The notes below the pieces were generated by a model. The model ran no database searches, had not been told where the DNA came from, and saw only the letters and a list, made by a program, of their open reading frames with translations. A stretch of DNA of 44,801 nucleotides, from contig PWZL01000102.1 in the NCBI GenBank assembly GCA_003567475.1, forward strand, positions 67,132-111,932, read 5' to 3'. Made by a program: the position numbers and the translations under genes. Positions 8,769 through 15,505 of the stretch are shown here, piece by piece (position 1 is the stretch's first letter; every line of letters starts with the position of its first letter). Origin of the DNA: Gammaproteobacteria bacterium. Lineage in GTDB: Bacteria; Pseudomonadota; Gammaproteobacteria; Steroidobacterales; PWYM01.

Positions 8769-8903
8769 GAGTGCTACCCCTGCACTCGTGGTCCGCAACC
8801 CTCCCTTGTGCGGGCCCGCTGCCCAGCAACCCCACGCTGGGAATTGCGCCCCGGAGTGGCTCGGTGCGGCGACGTGCCGCTGGCCCCCGGGGCGGTTTTT
8901 TTT
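8769..8903 (+). ncRNA. candidate small RNA in the Spot 42/ErsA position next to engB
   Basis: The predicted transcript is about 135 nt. Hairpin 1 pairs GAGTGC (8769-8774) with GCACTC (8782-8787), loop TACCCCT. Hairpin 2 pairs CCGCA (8793-8797) with TGCGG (8809-8813), loop ACCCTCCCTTG. Hairpin 3 pairs CCCAGC (8822-8827) with GCTGGG (8836-8841), loop AACCCCAC. A terminator rod then pairs CGCCCCGG (8847-8854) with CCGGGGCG (8887-8894), with inner stem GCGGC/GCCGC, followed by eight T (8896-8903). The three C-rich loops could pair with Shine-Dalgarno sequences. Known: spf and ErsA lie between polA and engB and run towards engB, and ErsA is sigma-E (AlgU) dependent and of similar length. Inferred: this is a functional relative. 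I did not see direct sequence identity. Confidence 0.6.
8847..8903 (+). terminator. Rho-independent terminator with no annotated gene upstream
   Basis: A perfect 8-bp GC stem encloses a second 5-bp stem (GCGGC 8866-8870 with GCCGC 8876-8880) and a short GGC/GCC pairing, then an uninterrupted run of eight T. Its polarity is plus strand, while the genes on both sides (NAD(P)-binding protein and engB) are on the minus strand. It must therefore end some other transcript, which is the main argument for the sRNA. Confidence 0.8.
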
Positions 8904-8958
8904 GCTGCGTCGACACTGCGGCATGCCCCGGGGGTTTGCAAGCCCGCGAATCAATGCC

Positions 8959-9594
8959 TCAGTCCGCCGGCCGCGGGGTGGCCAGCCTGGCCTCCGGCAC
9001 CGGCATGAGGCTCTCCAGCGCCAGGCGAGCCTCCTCGACCCCGTGGCGTGTCAGCGCCGAGAACAGCTGCACGCCTCCAGCGCTCGAGCCAAACTCGCGG
9101 CGCACCTCGGCCAGGGTGCGTGCCCCCGCAGCGCGGCTGAGCTTGTCAGCCTTGGTCAGCAGGATATGGACCGGGCAGCTCGCGCCCGCCGCCCAGGCCA
9201 GCATCTGGCGATCGTAATCCATGAGGCCACGACGGCTGTCGACCACCAGAACAAGGCCGGTCAGGGCGCGACGTCCGCTGAAATAGGCCTCCATCAGCGT
9301 GCGCCAGTGGCGCTGCATGGCCTCCGGCACCCTGGCGAAGCCGTAACCGGGGAGATCGACCACCCTGCGCCCTCCTGGCACGGCGTCATCGAGGGCAAAA
9401 AAATTCACCAGCTGGGTTCTCCCCGGGGTCCGGCTGACGCGCGCGAACTGGCGTCGGCCGACCATGGCGTTGAGCGCACTGGACTTGCCAGCGTTCGACC
9501 GCCCGGCGAATGCGACTTCCATGCCCTCGTCGGGCACAAACTGGCCCGGGCTATGGGCGCTCGTCAGAAAGCATGCGGCGGGATAGGCTGACAT
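8959..9594 (-). CDS. engB: ribosome-biogenesis GTPase YsxC/EngB
   Basis: EngB is an essential Era-like GTPase needed for large ribosomal subunit assembly. All G motifs are visible: G1 GRSNAGKSS (residues 31-39), the G2 region SRTPGRTQ, G3 DLPGYG, G4 TKAD and a G5-like FSALT. The 211-residue length is typical. The chosen ATG has GGAG a few bases upstream. Longer in-frame readings run into the cytochrome c4 promoter and add no conserved sequence. The gene is divergent from cytochrome c4, as in Pseudomonas, and its 3' end faces the candidate sRNA terminator 55 bp away. Confidence 0.96.
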   Translation of the reverse strand: MSAYPAACFLTSAHSPGQFVPDEGMEVAFAGRSNAGKSSALNAMVGRRQFARVSRTPGRTQLVNFFALDDAVPGGRRVVDLPGYGFARVPEAMQRHWRTLMEAYFSGRRALTGLVLVVDSRRGLMDYDRQMLAWAAGASCPVHILLTKADKLSRAAGARTLAEVRREFGSSAGGVQLFSALTRHGVEEARLALESLMPVPEARLATPRPAD

Positions 9595-9611
9595 GACTCC
9601 ACTTCTCAGGG

Positions 9612-9641
9612 TTGGCGGGGAGATTTGCCCCCGGCGATAAT
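9612..9641 (+). promoter_or_regulatory. candidate promoter for cytochrome c4
   Basis: TTGGCG (9612-9617) and GATAAT (9636-9641) are separated by 18 bp, in the 137-bp gap between divergent engB and the cytochrome gene, about 90 bp upstream of its ATG. The -10 matches five of six consensus bases. A second A/T-rich hexamer, TACAAT, follows at 9643-9648. Confidence 0.45.
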
Positions 9642-9731
9642 GTACAATCCGCGGCCAATCTGCACGAATGGACGCTACAGTGGCAGTGGTGCTGTCCGGC
9701 ACCTGCCCAGGGATTTTGGGAGCACTCCGGG

Positions 9732-10388
9732 ATGTTCGACAAATTCTTTCGCATCGGCGGCCAGGGTGGCCGCGGGATTGGCCGCGCACTGATCGCGTGT
9801 GCCGTGATCGGTCTGACAGCGACGGGCGTCGCACGTGCCGAAGGGGATCCTGATGCCGGCCAGGCTAAATCGCTGGTCTGCGCGGCCTGCCACGGGGCCG
9901 ACGGCAACAGCGTCAATCCCGAGTGGCCGTCGCTGGCCGGCCAGCATGCCAATTACAGCGTGCGTCAGCTCAGGGCGTATCAGACCGGACTCCGGAACAA
10001 CGTGCTCATGCTGGGTCAGGTGGCCGGTCTCAGTGAACAGGACATGAAGGATCTCTCCGCCTTCTACGAAGCCCAGACGAAAAACCCGCTGTCGGCCGGC
10101 GCCGGCGACCTCGAACTCGGTGAGCGCATCTATCGCGGCGGCAACGCCGAGACCGGCGTCTCCGCCTGTATTGCCTGCCACGGCCCGCGCGGTCTCGGCA
10201 ATCCGCTGGAAGACTATCCTCGTGTGGGGGGCCAGCACGCGCGCTACCTCGCCGACACCCTGCGGGATTACCGCTCCGGTGAGCGCCAGTCCGACGAGGA
10301 TATGGCACAGATGATGCGCAGCATTGCCCGACGGATGACCGACGAGGAGATCGACGCCGTCGCCGCTTTCATGCAGGGGCTGCAGTAA
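9732..10388 (+). CDS. periplasmic dihaem cytochrome c4
   Basis: This 218-residue protein has a signal peptide (cleavage near ARAEG, about residue 37) and two haem c sites, CAACH (C50-H54) and CIACH (C146-H150), in two similar halves. It is the family that carries electrons from the bc1 complex to terminal oxidases, in the periplasm or membrane-attached. Likely distal Met ligands lie in each half after the NNVLML and AQMM segments. The ATG is set by GGGAG nine bases upstream. Longer readings have no conserved start. It lies directly upstream of dsbA, as in Pseudomonas and related genera, which supports the assignment. The gap to dsbA is 103 bp. Confidence 0.95.
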   Translation: MFDKFFRIGGQGGRGIGRALIACAVIGLTATGVARAEGDPDAGQAKSLVCAACHGADGNSVNPEWPSLAGQHANYSVRQLRAYQTGLRNNVLMLGQVAGLSEQDMKDLSAFYEAQTKNPLSAGAGDLELGERIYRGGNAETGVSACIACHGPRGLGNPLEDYPRVGGQHARYLADTLRDYRSGERQSDEDMAQMMRSIARRMTDEEIDAVAAFMQGLQ

Positions 10389-10491
10389 CGCTCCAGGGCA
10401 CGGCGGTACCGTCGGTCGCCAGGCGCTCACGGAACTCCGGCAGTCGTTTGCGGCACTAAACCACACGCATCAACAGACAGGCAGGAACGCC

Positions 10492-11358
10492 ATGAGAATG
10501 ATCATCATCGCCGGCGCTTGGCTTGCACTCGCCGCCTGCAGCCAGGACGCCCCTCCCGCTCAGGTGGACCAGCCCGCGCCGGAGGCCGGCGAGGACATGC
10601 TGTACGCCACCACGCCTGTGGAGCCCATGGCCCGCGGCGACGTGCAGGTGATCGAGCAGGCGCCCGAGGACATGGAAGGCACGGCCACCGGCACGCTGGT
10701 GACCGAAGAGGCCATCGACGAGCCGGCGCCCGCCAGCGCCAGCGCGCCGGGGGTGCTGCAGCTCGCGCAGGCGAGCACAGCGCCGAGTAACGGCCGTTTC
10801 CGCGAAGGCCGACACTTCCAGCGGCTGTCGCCGTCGCAGCCGACCTCCAGCGGGCCGGACACCATCGAGGTGGCGGAGGTATTCTGGTACGGCTGCCCGC
10901 ACTGCTACGAGTTCGAACCTTTCGTCCGCAACTGGAAGCAGAATGCGCCCGAGGGCGTGACTGTGGTCGGTATCCCGGCCACCTGGAACCCCCTGCTGCT
11001 GCTGCACGCGCGCGCCTACTACACGGCAGAACACCTTGGCGTGCTGGACGAGCTGCACATGGCCATCTTCCGGGAGTACCACGAGCGGCGTAACCCGCTC
11101 GACAGCGAAGGCCGGATCCGGGAGTTCTTCGGATCTCAGGGTGTGAGCGGCGAGGACTTCGATCGTGCCTGGAATTCCTTCAATGTCCAGAGCCGCCTCC
11201 AGCGGGCCGAGCAGATGGCTCGGCGCTACCGGGTCACCGGCGTGCCGATGATTGTGGTCAACGGCAAGTACACCGTTGACGGCCGCTCGGCCGGCGGCCT
11301 GCGCCAGATGCTGGACGTCGCCGAAGAGCTCGTAGAGCGCGAGAAAGCCGCGCGCTGA
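10492..11358 (+). CDS. dsbA: DsbA-family thiol:disulfide interchange protein, lipid-anchored
   Basis: The C-terminal part (about residues 100-288) is a DsbA-type thioredoxin fold with the CPHC redox site (C135-C138) and the cis-Pro loop VTGVPMIVVNG. It introduces disulfides into exported proteins. It is unusual at the N-terminus. Instead of a cleaved signal peptide there is a short hydrophobic segment ending LAAC (C16, lipobox), then about 80 residues rich in Pro, Ala and Glu without a fold. Typical DsbA is a soluble protein of about 210 residues, so this one is extended and probably membrane-tethered. AGGA precedes the ATG. The position after cytochrome c4 is the conserved dsbA position. No dsbB is in the window. 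Confidence 0.92.
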   Translation: MRMIIIAGAWLALAACSQDAPPAQVDQPAPEAGEDMLYATTPVEPMARGDVQVIEQAPEDMEGTATGTLVTEEAIDEPAPASASAPGVLQLAQASTAPSNGRFREGRHFQRLSPSQPTSSGPDTIEVAEVFWYGCPHCYEFEPFVRNWKQNAPEGVTVVGIPATWNPLLLLHARAYYTAEHLGVLDELHMAIFREYHERRNPLDSEGRIREFFGSQGVSGEDFDRAWNSFNVQSRLQRAEQMARRYRVTGVPMIVVNGKYTVDGRSAGGLRQMLDVAEELVEREKAAR

Positions 11359-11362
11359 GCGC

Positions 11363-11392
11363 GTCCACACGGGTCCACACGGGTCCACACGG
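11363..11392. repeat. three perfect tandem copies of a 10-bp unit
   Basis: GTCCACACGG occurs three times head to tail (11363, 11373, 11383), starting 5 bp after the dsbA stop. The third copy runs into the left arm of the following hairpin. The unit length is not a multiple of three and the array is outside the reading frame. It looks like replication slippage at the hairpin base. Confidence 0.9.
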
Positions 11393-11415
11393 GGGCGACC
11401 CCTCGCCCCCGTGTG
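11386..11415 (+). terminator. 13-bp perfect hairpin after dsbA
   Basis: CACACGGGGGCGA (11386-11398) pairs completely with TCGCCCCCGTGTG (11403-11415) around a CCCC loop. It lies 28 bp after the dsbA stop. No T run follows directly. Seven T occur 52 bp further on (11468-11474) after a small CTGGC/GCCAG hairpin (11438-11453). It probably terminates transcription or protects the 3' end. Confidence 0.6.
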
Positions 11416-11603
11416 ACCGGCGTCACGACTCCCGCATCTGGCATGTTAGCCAGGTCTCATTCCGCAGTTTTTTTCGTTGTCTGCTTATTGAAAAGCGGAT
11501 TTCCGCAGCCCAAGATGAACTCGCCTCGGGACGACATAAGCCCCGAAGCAGGAGCCGCCGGGGTTTATCCCACCGGAGGTCTGGGGTCAGTCGGAGAAGG
11601 GCA

Positions 11604-11837
11604 ATGAGCGACTTCAAGCATTACGACGAAGAAGGCGACGAGAACGATTTTCTGCACGACGAAGACTTCGACGCCGAAGATTTTCTGGACGCCATGGCCG
11701 ATACAGCGCCATTGCGTCGGCGACCTGCACGCTCGCGTGCGGGCCGTTCAGCACTGGAAATGATTGAACGGCGAAACGAGGAACGCTGGCTGCGTGCGCA
11801 GCTGAGCGACCTGGACGACGACGAGCTCTTTCACTAG
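11604..11837 (+). CDS. small acidic protein, PA3496-like
   Basis: This is a 77-residue protein with a strongly acidic first 40 residues (many Asp/Glu, no Cys), a basic middle (RRRPARSRAGR) and an amphipathic end, ALEMIERRNEERWLRAQLSDLDDDELFH. The layout of acidic head, basic patch and terminal helix resembles small conserved gammaproteobacterial proteins such as the PA3496 family. That link is from memory of the pattern and is tentative. There is no signal peptide or membrane segment. A strong ribosome site (GGAGAAGGG) and a proper terminator downstream argue that it is real and monocistronic. Function unknown. Confidence 0.7.
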   Translation: MSDFKHYDEEGDENDFLHDEDFDAEDFLDAMADTAPLRRRPARSRAGRSALEMIERRNEERWLRAQLSDLDDDELFH

Positions 11838-11840
11838 TCC

Positions 11841-11912
11841 TGTGGGCGTGCCGGAGCGTCCGGCACGCCCGCAGACAGCGTTGACCAGATCCGCCGAGGG
11901 CGGGTTTTTTTT
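11841..11912 (+). terminator. double terminator after the small acidic protein gene
   Basis: The first hairpin pairs GGGCGTGCCGGA (11844-11855) with TCCGGCACGCCC (11859-11870), loop GCG, and can extend three more pairs at the base. The second pairs CCGCC (11891-11895) with GGCGG (11899-11903) and is followed by eight T (11905-11912), a standard Rho-independent terminator. The minus-strand gene behind it ends at 11919, so the element lies between convergent genes. Confidence 0.85.
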
Positions 11913-11918
11913 GCCGGC

Positions 11919-12218
11919 TCAGGCGTGGGCGACGTCGTGATCGGTGGGAGAGTGATAGTAGTCGCTGCTCCGCGCAAACTCCTGCAACAGGCGACGCAGC
12001 TCCGCAAGCCGCAGATCAGCCGTACTGATCGGCCCACACTCCTCGCACTGGCGGTCTTCACAGGGCTGATGGGCATACAGCCACCAGTGCACGGCGCCCG
12101 CGAGTAGACCGTCGGCGATATCCCTCAGGTCGGCCTCCGGACTGAGGTCCGCCAGCCGGTTACCCAGTTCGACGAGTTCCCGGGCGGTATCTTCATGGGT
12201 GTCGAGATGCTGTTCCAT
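11919..12218 (-). CDS. conserved-looking small protein with a Cys cluster, function unknown
   Basis: This is a 99-residue soluble, mostly helical protein. A central segment carries QPCEDRQCEECGP, with three cysteines in a C-x4-C-x2-C pattern that could hold zinc or another metal. The segment before it, RDIADGLLAGAVHWWLYAH, is well ordered and aromatic. The ATG gives a sensible start. Longer readings would run into the permease gene. It begins 50 bp after the permease stop and may be the last gene of the ThiXYZ-like operon, but nothing in it suggests a transport role. I do not recognise a named family. Confidence 0.65.
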   Translation of the reverse strand: MEQHLDTHEDTARELVELGNRLADLSPEADLRDIADGLLAGAVHWWLYAHQPCEDRQCEECGPISTADLRLAELRRLLQEFARSSDYYHSPTDHDVAHA

Positions 12219-12268
12219 CGCAGCCTGTCCTGCCGTCTGCCGAATCGGACTGACTATGATACCGCCGC

Positions 12269-13093
12269 CTAGCGGGCGCTGTCGTGCCACCGGGCCAGCA
12301 GCCGGCGCTCCAGCCATGAGAGGACTGCGAACACGCCGACCCCGATGGCGGCGAGCAGCAACAGCGCAGCGAACATGCGCGGGGTCTGCAGACGATTTCC
12401 GGCCTCGATGATCCGCCAGGCAAGCCCGGGCGAGGTGCCCGACCCGGCGACGAACTCGGCGACCACCACGCCCACCAGCGACAGCCCGGCAGAGACCTTC
12501 ATCGCGGACAGCAGATAGGGCAGCGCGGCCGGCAGCCGAAGGCGCCACACTTCCTGCCAGCGGCTGCCCCCGTAAAGCCGGAAAAGCGCCCGTAACCCGG
12601 GATCGACCGCGCGCAGTCCGAGCGTCATGTTCGAAAGAACAGGAAAAAAGGCCACAATCCAGGCCAGCAGCACCACCGCGGTGCTGGCATTGTCGACGCC
12701 GACCCAGATGAGCACCAACGGTGCGATTGCGACCACCGGAGTCACCTGCAACACCACGGCATAGGGATAGAGCGCGGCCTCGATCAGGCGGCTGCCGGTA
12801 AACATCACCGCAATCAGCACACCGCCGGCGACCGCGGCGAGAAACGCCATCAAGGTCAGACGCAGGGTGTATCCGGCGGAGGACAGCAACAGCGGTGCGG
12901 ACTCGACACCGGCCACCAGAATCCGGCTGGGCGCCGGTAGGACGAAGACCGGCACGGCCGCGATACGCACCCCCACTTCCCAGGCCAGCAGCGCCACAAC
13001 ACCCAGCCCCAGCGGGGCCAGCCAGCGCAACCCGCTCGCCGGGATCAGCTTGCCGTTCAAGGCCAGTCGCTCATGGCGACGCGACTTCTGCAC
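12269..13093 (-). CDS. ABC transporter permease, ThiX/SsuC type
   Basis: This is the inner-membrane permease of an ABC importer (BPD_transp_1 family) with about six transmembrane segments. The cytoplasmic EAA-type loop is at FRLYGGSRWQEVWRLRLPAALPYLL. The family covers sulfonate, nitrate, taurine and hydroxymethylpyrimidine importers, and the ThiY-like binding protein upstream points to the last. No ATG sits at the right place. GTG at 13093 (23-bp overlap with the ATPase gene) is used here; TTG at 13060 is the alternative. Overlap with the ATPase gene indicates one operon, thiY-like then ATPase then permease. Confidence 0.85.
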   Translation of the reverse strand: MQKSRRHERLALNGKLIPASGLRWLAPLGLGVVALLAWEVGVRIAAVPVFVLPAPSRILVAGVESAPLLLSSAGYTLRLTLMAFLAAVAGGVLIAVMFTGSRLIEAALYPYAVVLQVTPVVAIAPLVLIWVGVDNASTAVVLLAWIVAFFPVLSNMTLGLRAVDPGLRALFRLYGGSRWQEVWRLRLPAALPYLLSAMKVSAGLSLVGVVVAEFVAGSGTSPGLAWRIIEAGNRLQTPRMFAALLLLAAIGVGVFAVLSWLERRLLARWHDSAR

Positions 13094-13835
13094 CCTGACG
13101 CAGTTGCGCGGCCAACTCGCCGCGCAGCGCCGCGAAGGCCGCATCTGCGCGCCAGGCATCCCCGCGGGGATAGCCCGCAGGCACCGGCACATCGGCGATG
13201 ATGCGACCTGGCCGAGGCGCCATCACCAGCACCCGCGTGGCCAGGAACACCGCCTCGTAGAGGCTGTGGGTGACGAACGCGCAGGTGATGCCGAGATCTC
13301 GCCACAGGGCCAGCAGCTGTTCGTTCATCCGCTCACGGGTCAACTCGTCCAGCGCGGCGAACGGCTCATCCATGAGCAGCAGGCGGGGCCGGGTGACCAG
13401 CGCCCGTGCGATCGCCACTCGCATCCGCATGCCGCCCGAAAGCTCGGCCGGCAGGCTGCTCTCGAACCCCGCCAGACCGACCTGCTGGACCGCCTCGGCG
13501 ATTCGATCGGCGATGTCACGGGCAGGACGGCCCATCAGTCGTAACGGCAGGGCGATATTCTCGGCAACGCTGGCCCAGGGCATCAGGGTCGGGTCCTGAA
13601 ACACCATCCCAAGCTCCCCGGGCGACCGGACCACCGAACTCACCCGACCCGCGGCCGGTGTGGTCAGTCCGGCGAGCAGTGACAGCAGCGTGCTCTTGCC
13701 GCAACCCGATGGCCCCACCAGGGCAACGAATTCGCCGGGATGCAGCGTGAGTGACACCCGCTCCAGCGCCACGACACCCCCAGGGTACTGATGGGTGACC
13801 TCATGCAGCGCGAGCACCGGGACGACGGGGGTCAC
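13071..13835 (-). CDS. ABC transporter ATP-binding protein, ThiZ/SsuB type
   Basis: This 254-residue ATPase has a complete set of motifs: Walker A GPSGCGKSTLL, Q-loop VFQDPTLMPW, signature LSGGMRMRVAIARAL, Walker B LLLMDEPFAALD and H-loop VTHSLYEA. It powers the permease encoded downstream. It starts at GTG 6 bp after the stop of the binding-protein gene, with GAGGAC as ribosome site inside that stop region. The subgroup (MPW after the Q-loop, EAVFLATRVLVM) is that of nitrate/sulfonate/taurine and thiamin-precursor importers. Confidence 0.92.
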   Translation of the reverse strand: MTPVVPVLALHEVTHQYPGGVVALERVSLTLHPGEFVALVGPSGCGKSTLLSLLAGLTTPAAGRVSSVVRSPGELGMVFQDPTLMPWASVAENIALPLRLMGRPARDIADRIAEAVQQVGLAGFESSLPAELSGGMRMRVAIARALVTRPRLLLMDEPFAALDELTRERMNEQLLALWRDLGITCAFVTHSLYEAVFLATRVLVMAPRPGRIIADVPVPAGYPRGDAWRADAAFAALRGELAAQLRQGAEVASP

Positions 13836-13841
13836 CAGGAC

Positions 13842-14864
13842 TCAGTCCTCGCGATCCGGGCCAGCGACGAACGCCAGCGTATAGGCACCCCGGGGATCGA
13901 GCTGATCGCTGTAGATGCCCTCCGCGGCCATGGTGGCGTGGAACGCCCGCCAGCGGGCATGGCTCATGGTTCCGATTCCCCAGCGCTCGGCGTCACCCGA
14001 GTCCACCAGCCCGAACGTCCGCATCTGCGCAATGGCGTGGGTCAGGAGTTCGGGCGTCATCTCGGGATTGTCCTGCAGGATGAGCGCGTTGCCCGGCGCG
14101 GGATCGCCCCGCAGGTACTCCGCCCAGCCGCGTGCCGTGGCCTCCACAAACGCCTGCACCACCTCCGGGCGCCCGTCGATCAGCCGCTGGTGCGCCAGCA
14201 CCATGGCGGCATAACCCGGATAACCCTCGTCGGCGAGCAGGAAGACCTGCGGGGGCTCACCCAGCGCCTGGGCGATGGCGAAGGGCTCCGACGTCACGTA
14301 GCCCTGCTGAATGGCCCCGGGATCGACCAGGAAAGGCGCGAGGTTGAACGTGTAGCGACGGATCTGGCTGTCTTCGAAACCGAAGCGCGCCTGCAGCCAG
14401 ACCCAGAAGGCACCGATGGCCGCATCGGACAGCATGATCGGCAGTCCCTGCATATCCTGCAGGCTGCGCACGTCATCGCGCGGATGGGTGATGATGACCT
14501 GCGGATCTTTCTGGAAGACGGCCATCACGGCGCGCACCGGAGCGCCTTCGGCGGCGAGATTCATGCTGATGAACGCGTTCGAGCCAAGGCCCAGATCGAC
14601 CGCTCCCGTGGCAATAAGCTGGGCGACATTGACCGCCGGACCTCCCTGGCGCAGTTGCACGTCGAGTCCGGCCTCCCGGTAGAATCCGCGCGCCAGCGCC
14701 TGGTAGAACCCGCCATGCTCGGCCTGGGCTCGCCAGTCGGTCGCAAAGCTGATGCTGACCAAGGTCTCCTCGTCCCCGTCCGGGGGCTCCCCCGAACAGC
14801 CGGCCAACCAGACCAGCGCAAACAGCGCCAGCGCCCTGGGGTTTCTGATTACACTGCTGATCAC
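13842..14864 (-). CDS. ThiY-like (NMT1/THI5-type) substrate-binding lipoprotein
   Basis: This is a 340-residue periplasmic binding protein with a lipobox, WLAGC (C23), so it is lipid-anchored. The mature start has DWRAQAEHGGFYQALARGFYREAGLDV, close to the pattern of ThiY and other NMT1-domain proteins that bind formylaminopyrimidine, a salvageable thiamin precursor. A GTG start is used. It is the first gene of the three-gene importer and divergent from nikR. I looked for a TPP riboswitch upstream and found none, so the thiamin link rests on family resemblance. A sulfonate or other small-molecule ligand remains possible. Confidence 0.85.
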   Translation of the reverse strand: MISSVIRNPRALALFALVWLAGCSGEPPDGDEETLVSISFATDWRAQAEHGGFYQALARGFYREAGLDVQLRQGGPAVNVAQLIATGAVDLGLGSNAFISMNLAAEGAPVRAVMAVFQKDPQVIITHPRDDVRSLQDMQGLPIMLSDAAIGAFWVWLQARFGFEDSQIRRYTFNLAPFLVDPGAIQQGYVTSEPFAIAQALGEPPQVFLLADEGYPGYAAMVLAHQRLIDGRPEVVQAFVEATARGWAEYLRGDPAPGNALILQDNPEMTPELLTHAIAQMRTFGLVDSGDAERWGIGTMSHARWRAFHATMAAEGIYSDQLDPRGAYTLAFVAGPDRED

Positions 14865-14915
14865 CCATCAACACTCCGGCCCGCGGGACAGCGTGCAACT
14901 CTAACGCCGTCCCTG

Positions 14916-14942
14916 GCGCCCGTCACGCCGCTCGTCGGGCGC
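14916..14942. repeat. inverted repeat between divergent thiY-like and nikR genes
   Basis: GCGCCCG (14916-14922) pairs with CGGGCGC (14936-14942) across a 13-nt loop, in the 117-bp divergent gap. It could be an operator or simply GC-rich structure. It does not resemble the NikR-type site found further downstream. Confidence 0.35.
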
Positions 14943-14981
14943 GACGTCGCAGGGCCGCGAGATCGCCTAGAGGAATCGCCG

Positions 14982-15419
14982 ATGACCGACAGGTTCACCG
15001 TCTCGCTGGAACCCGCCCTCGCCGCCGAGTTCTCGGCGTTTCTCACCCGCAAGGGCTATGACAACCGCTCGGAAGCCGTTCGTGACCTCATCCGCGAGGC
15101 GCTGACGCGGGAGCGGCTGGAACAGGCGCCGCAGGGCGGTTGCGTCGGCATACTCAGCTACCTCTACGACCACCATGAGCGCGAGCTCTCCAAACGCCTG
15201 ACCGAAGTCCAGCACGATCACCACACCCTGAGTGTCACGACACTGCACATGCATCTGGACCACGACACCTGCGTGGAGACCGCCCTGCTGCGTGGTCGGG
15301 CCCGCGATGTACTGGCATTTGGCGAAACCGTCATGTCGCGACCGGGCATCCAGCACGGGCGACTGCATCGCATCCCCCTGCCCGACCGCGACACCCCGCC
15401 AGGCCACCGCCGCAAGTGA
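14982..15419 (+). CDS. nikR: nickel-responsive regulator NikR
   Basis: This 145-residue protein has an N-terminal ribbon-helix-helix DNA-binding domain (RFTVSLEPALAAEFSAFL, NRSEAVRDLIREAL) and a C-terminal ACT-like nickel-binding domain. The high-affinity nickel ligands of E. coli NikR (H76, H87, H89, C95) correspond here to H78, H89, H91 and C97, in QHDHHTLS and LHMHLDHDTCVE. It represses nickel uptake when nickel is sufficient. AGAGGA precedes the ATG. It is followed by a NikR-like operator and the nickel/cobalt ECF transporter genes, which are the expected target. Confidence 0.96.
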   Translation: MTDRFTVSLEPALAAEFSAFLTRKGYDNRSEAVRDLIREALTRERLEQAPQGGCVGILSYLYDHHERELSKRLTEVQHDHHTLSVTTLHMHLDHDTCVETALLRGRARDVLAFGETVMSRPGIQHGRLHRIPLPDRDTPPGHRRK

Positions 15420-15442
15420 CTGGCCCGCTGGGGCGGTGGCTG

Positions 15443-15489
15443 TTGACAGCGGTTGGCCCAGCGTATGAATTATGGAAAAATTTTCATAT
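15443..15489 (+). promoter_or_regulatory. nik transporter promoter with overlapping NikR-like operator
   Basis: A perfect -35 TTGACA (15443-15448) is followed by an AT-rich stretch that includes possible -10 boxes (TATGAA at 15464). Across it lies a dyad: GTATGA (15463-15468) and TCATAT (15484-15489), with an A/T-rich centre. The E. coli NikR site is GTATGA-N16-TCATAC; here the spacer is 15 and the last base differs. Its position between nikR and the transporter, on top of the promoter, fits Ni-dependent repression. Confidence 0.7.
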
Positions 15490-15505
15490 GAACGAGGAGT
15501 CCCCC

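Noticed and set aside
8686-8916. 77-codon N-terminal extension of the NAD(P)-binding protein
   Set aside because: It is open only by chance, precedes a plausible signal peptide with its own ribosome site, and overlaps the sRNA terminator.
8928-8945. near-palindrome GGGTTTGCAAGCCC as terminator of engB
   Set aside because: It is short and imperfect, and on the engB strand no T run follows it.
11363-11392. CRISPR-like repeat
   Set aside because: Three directly abutting 10-bp units without spacers are a simple tandem repeat.
14865-14981. TPP riboswitch upstream of the ThiY-like gene
   Set aside because: I looked for the CTGAGA and ACC-GACCTGA-type conserved parts on the minus strand and found none.
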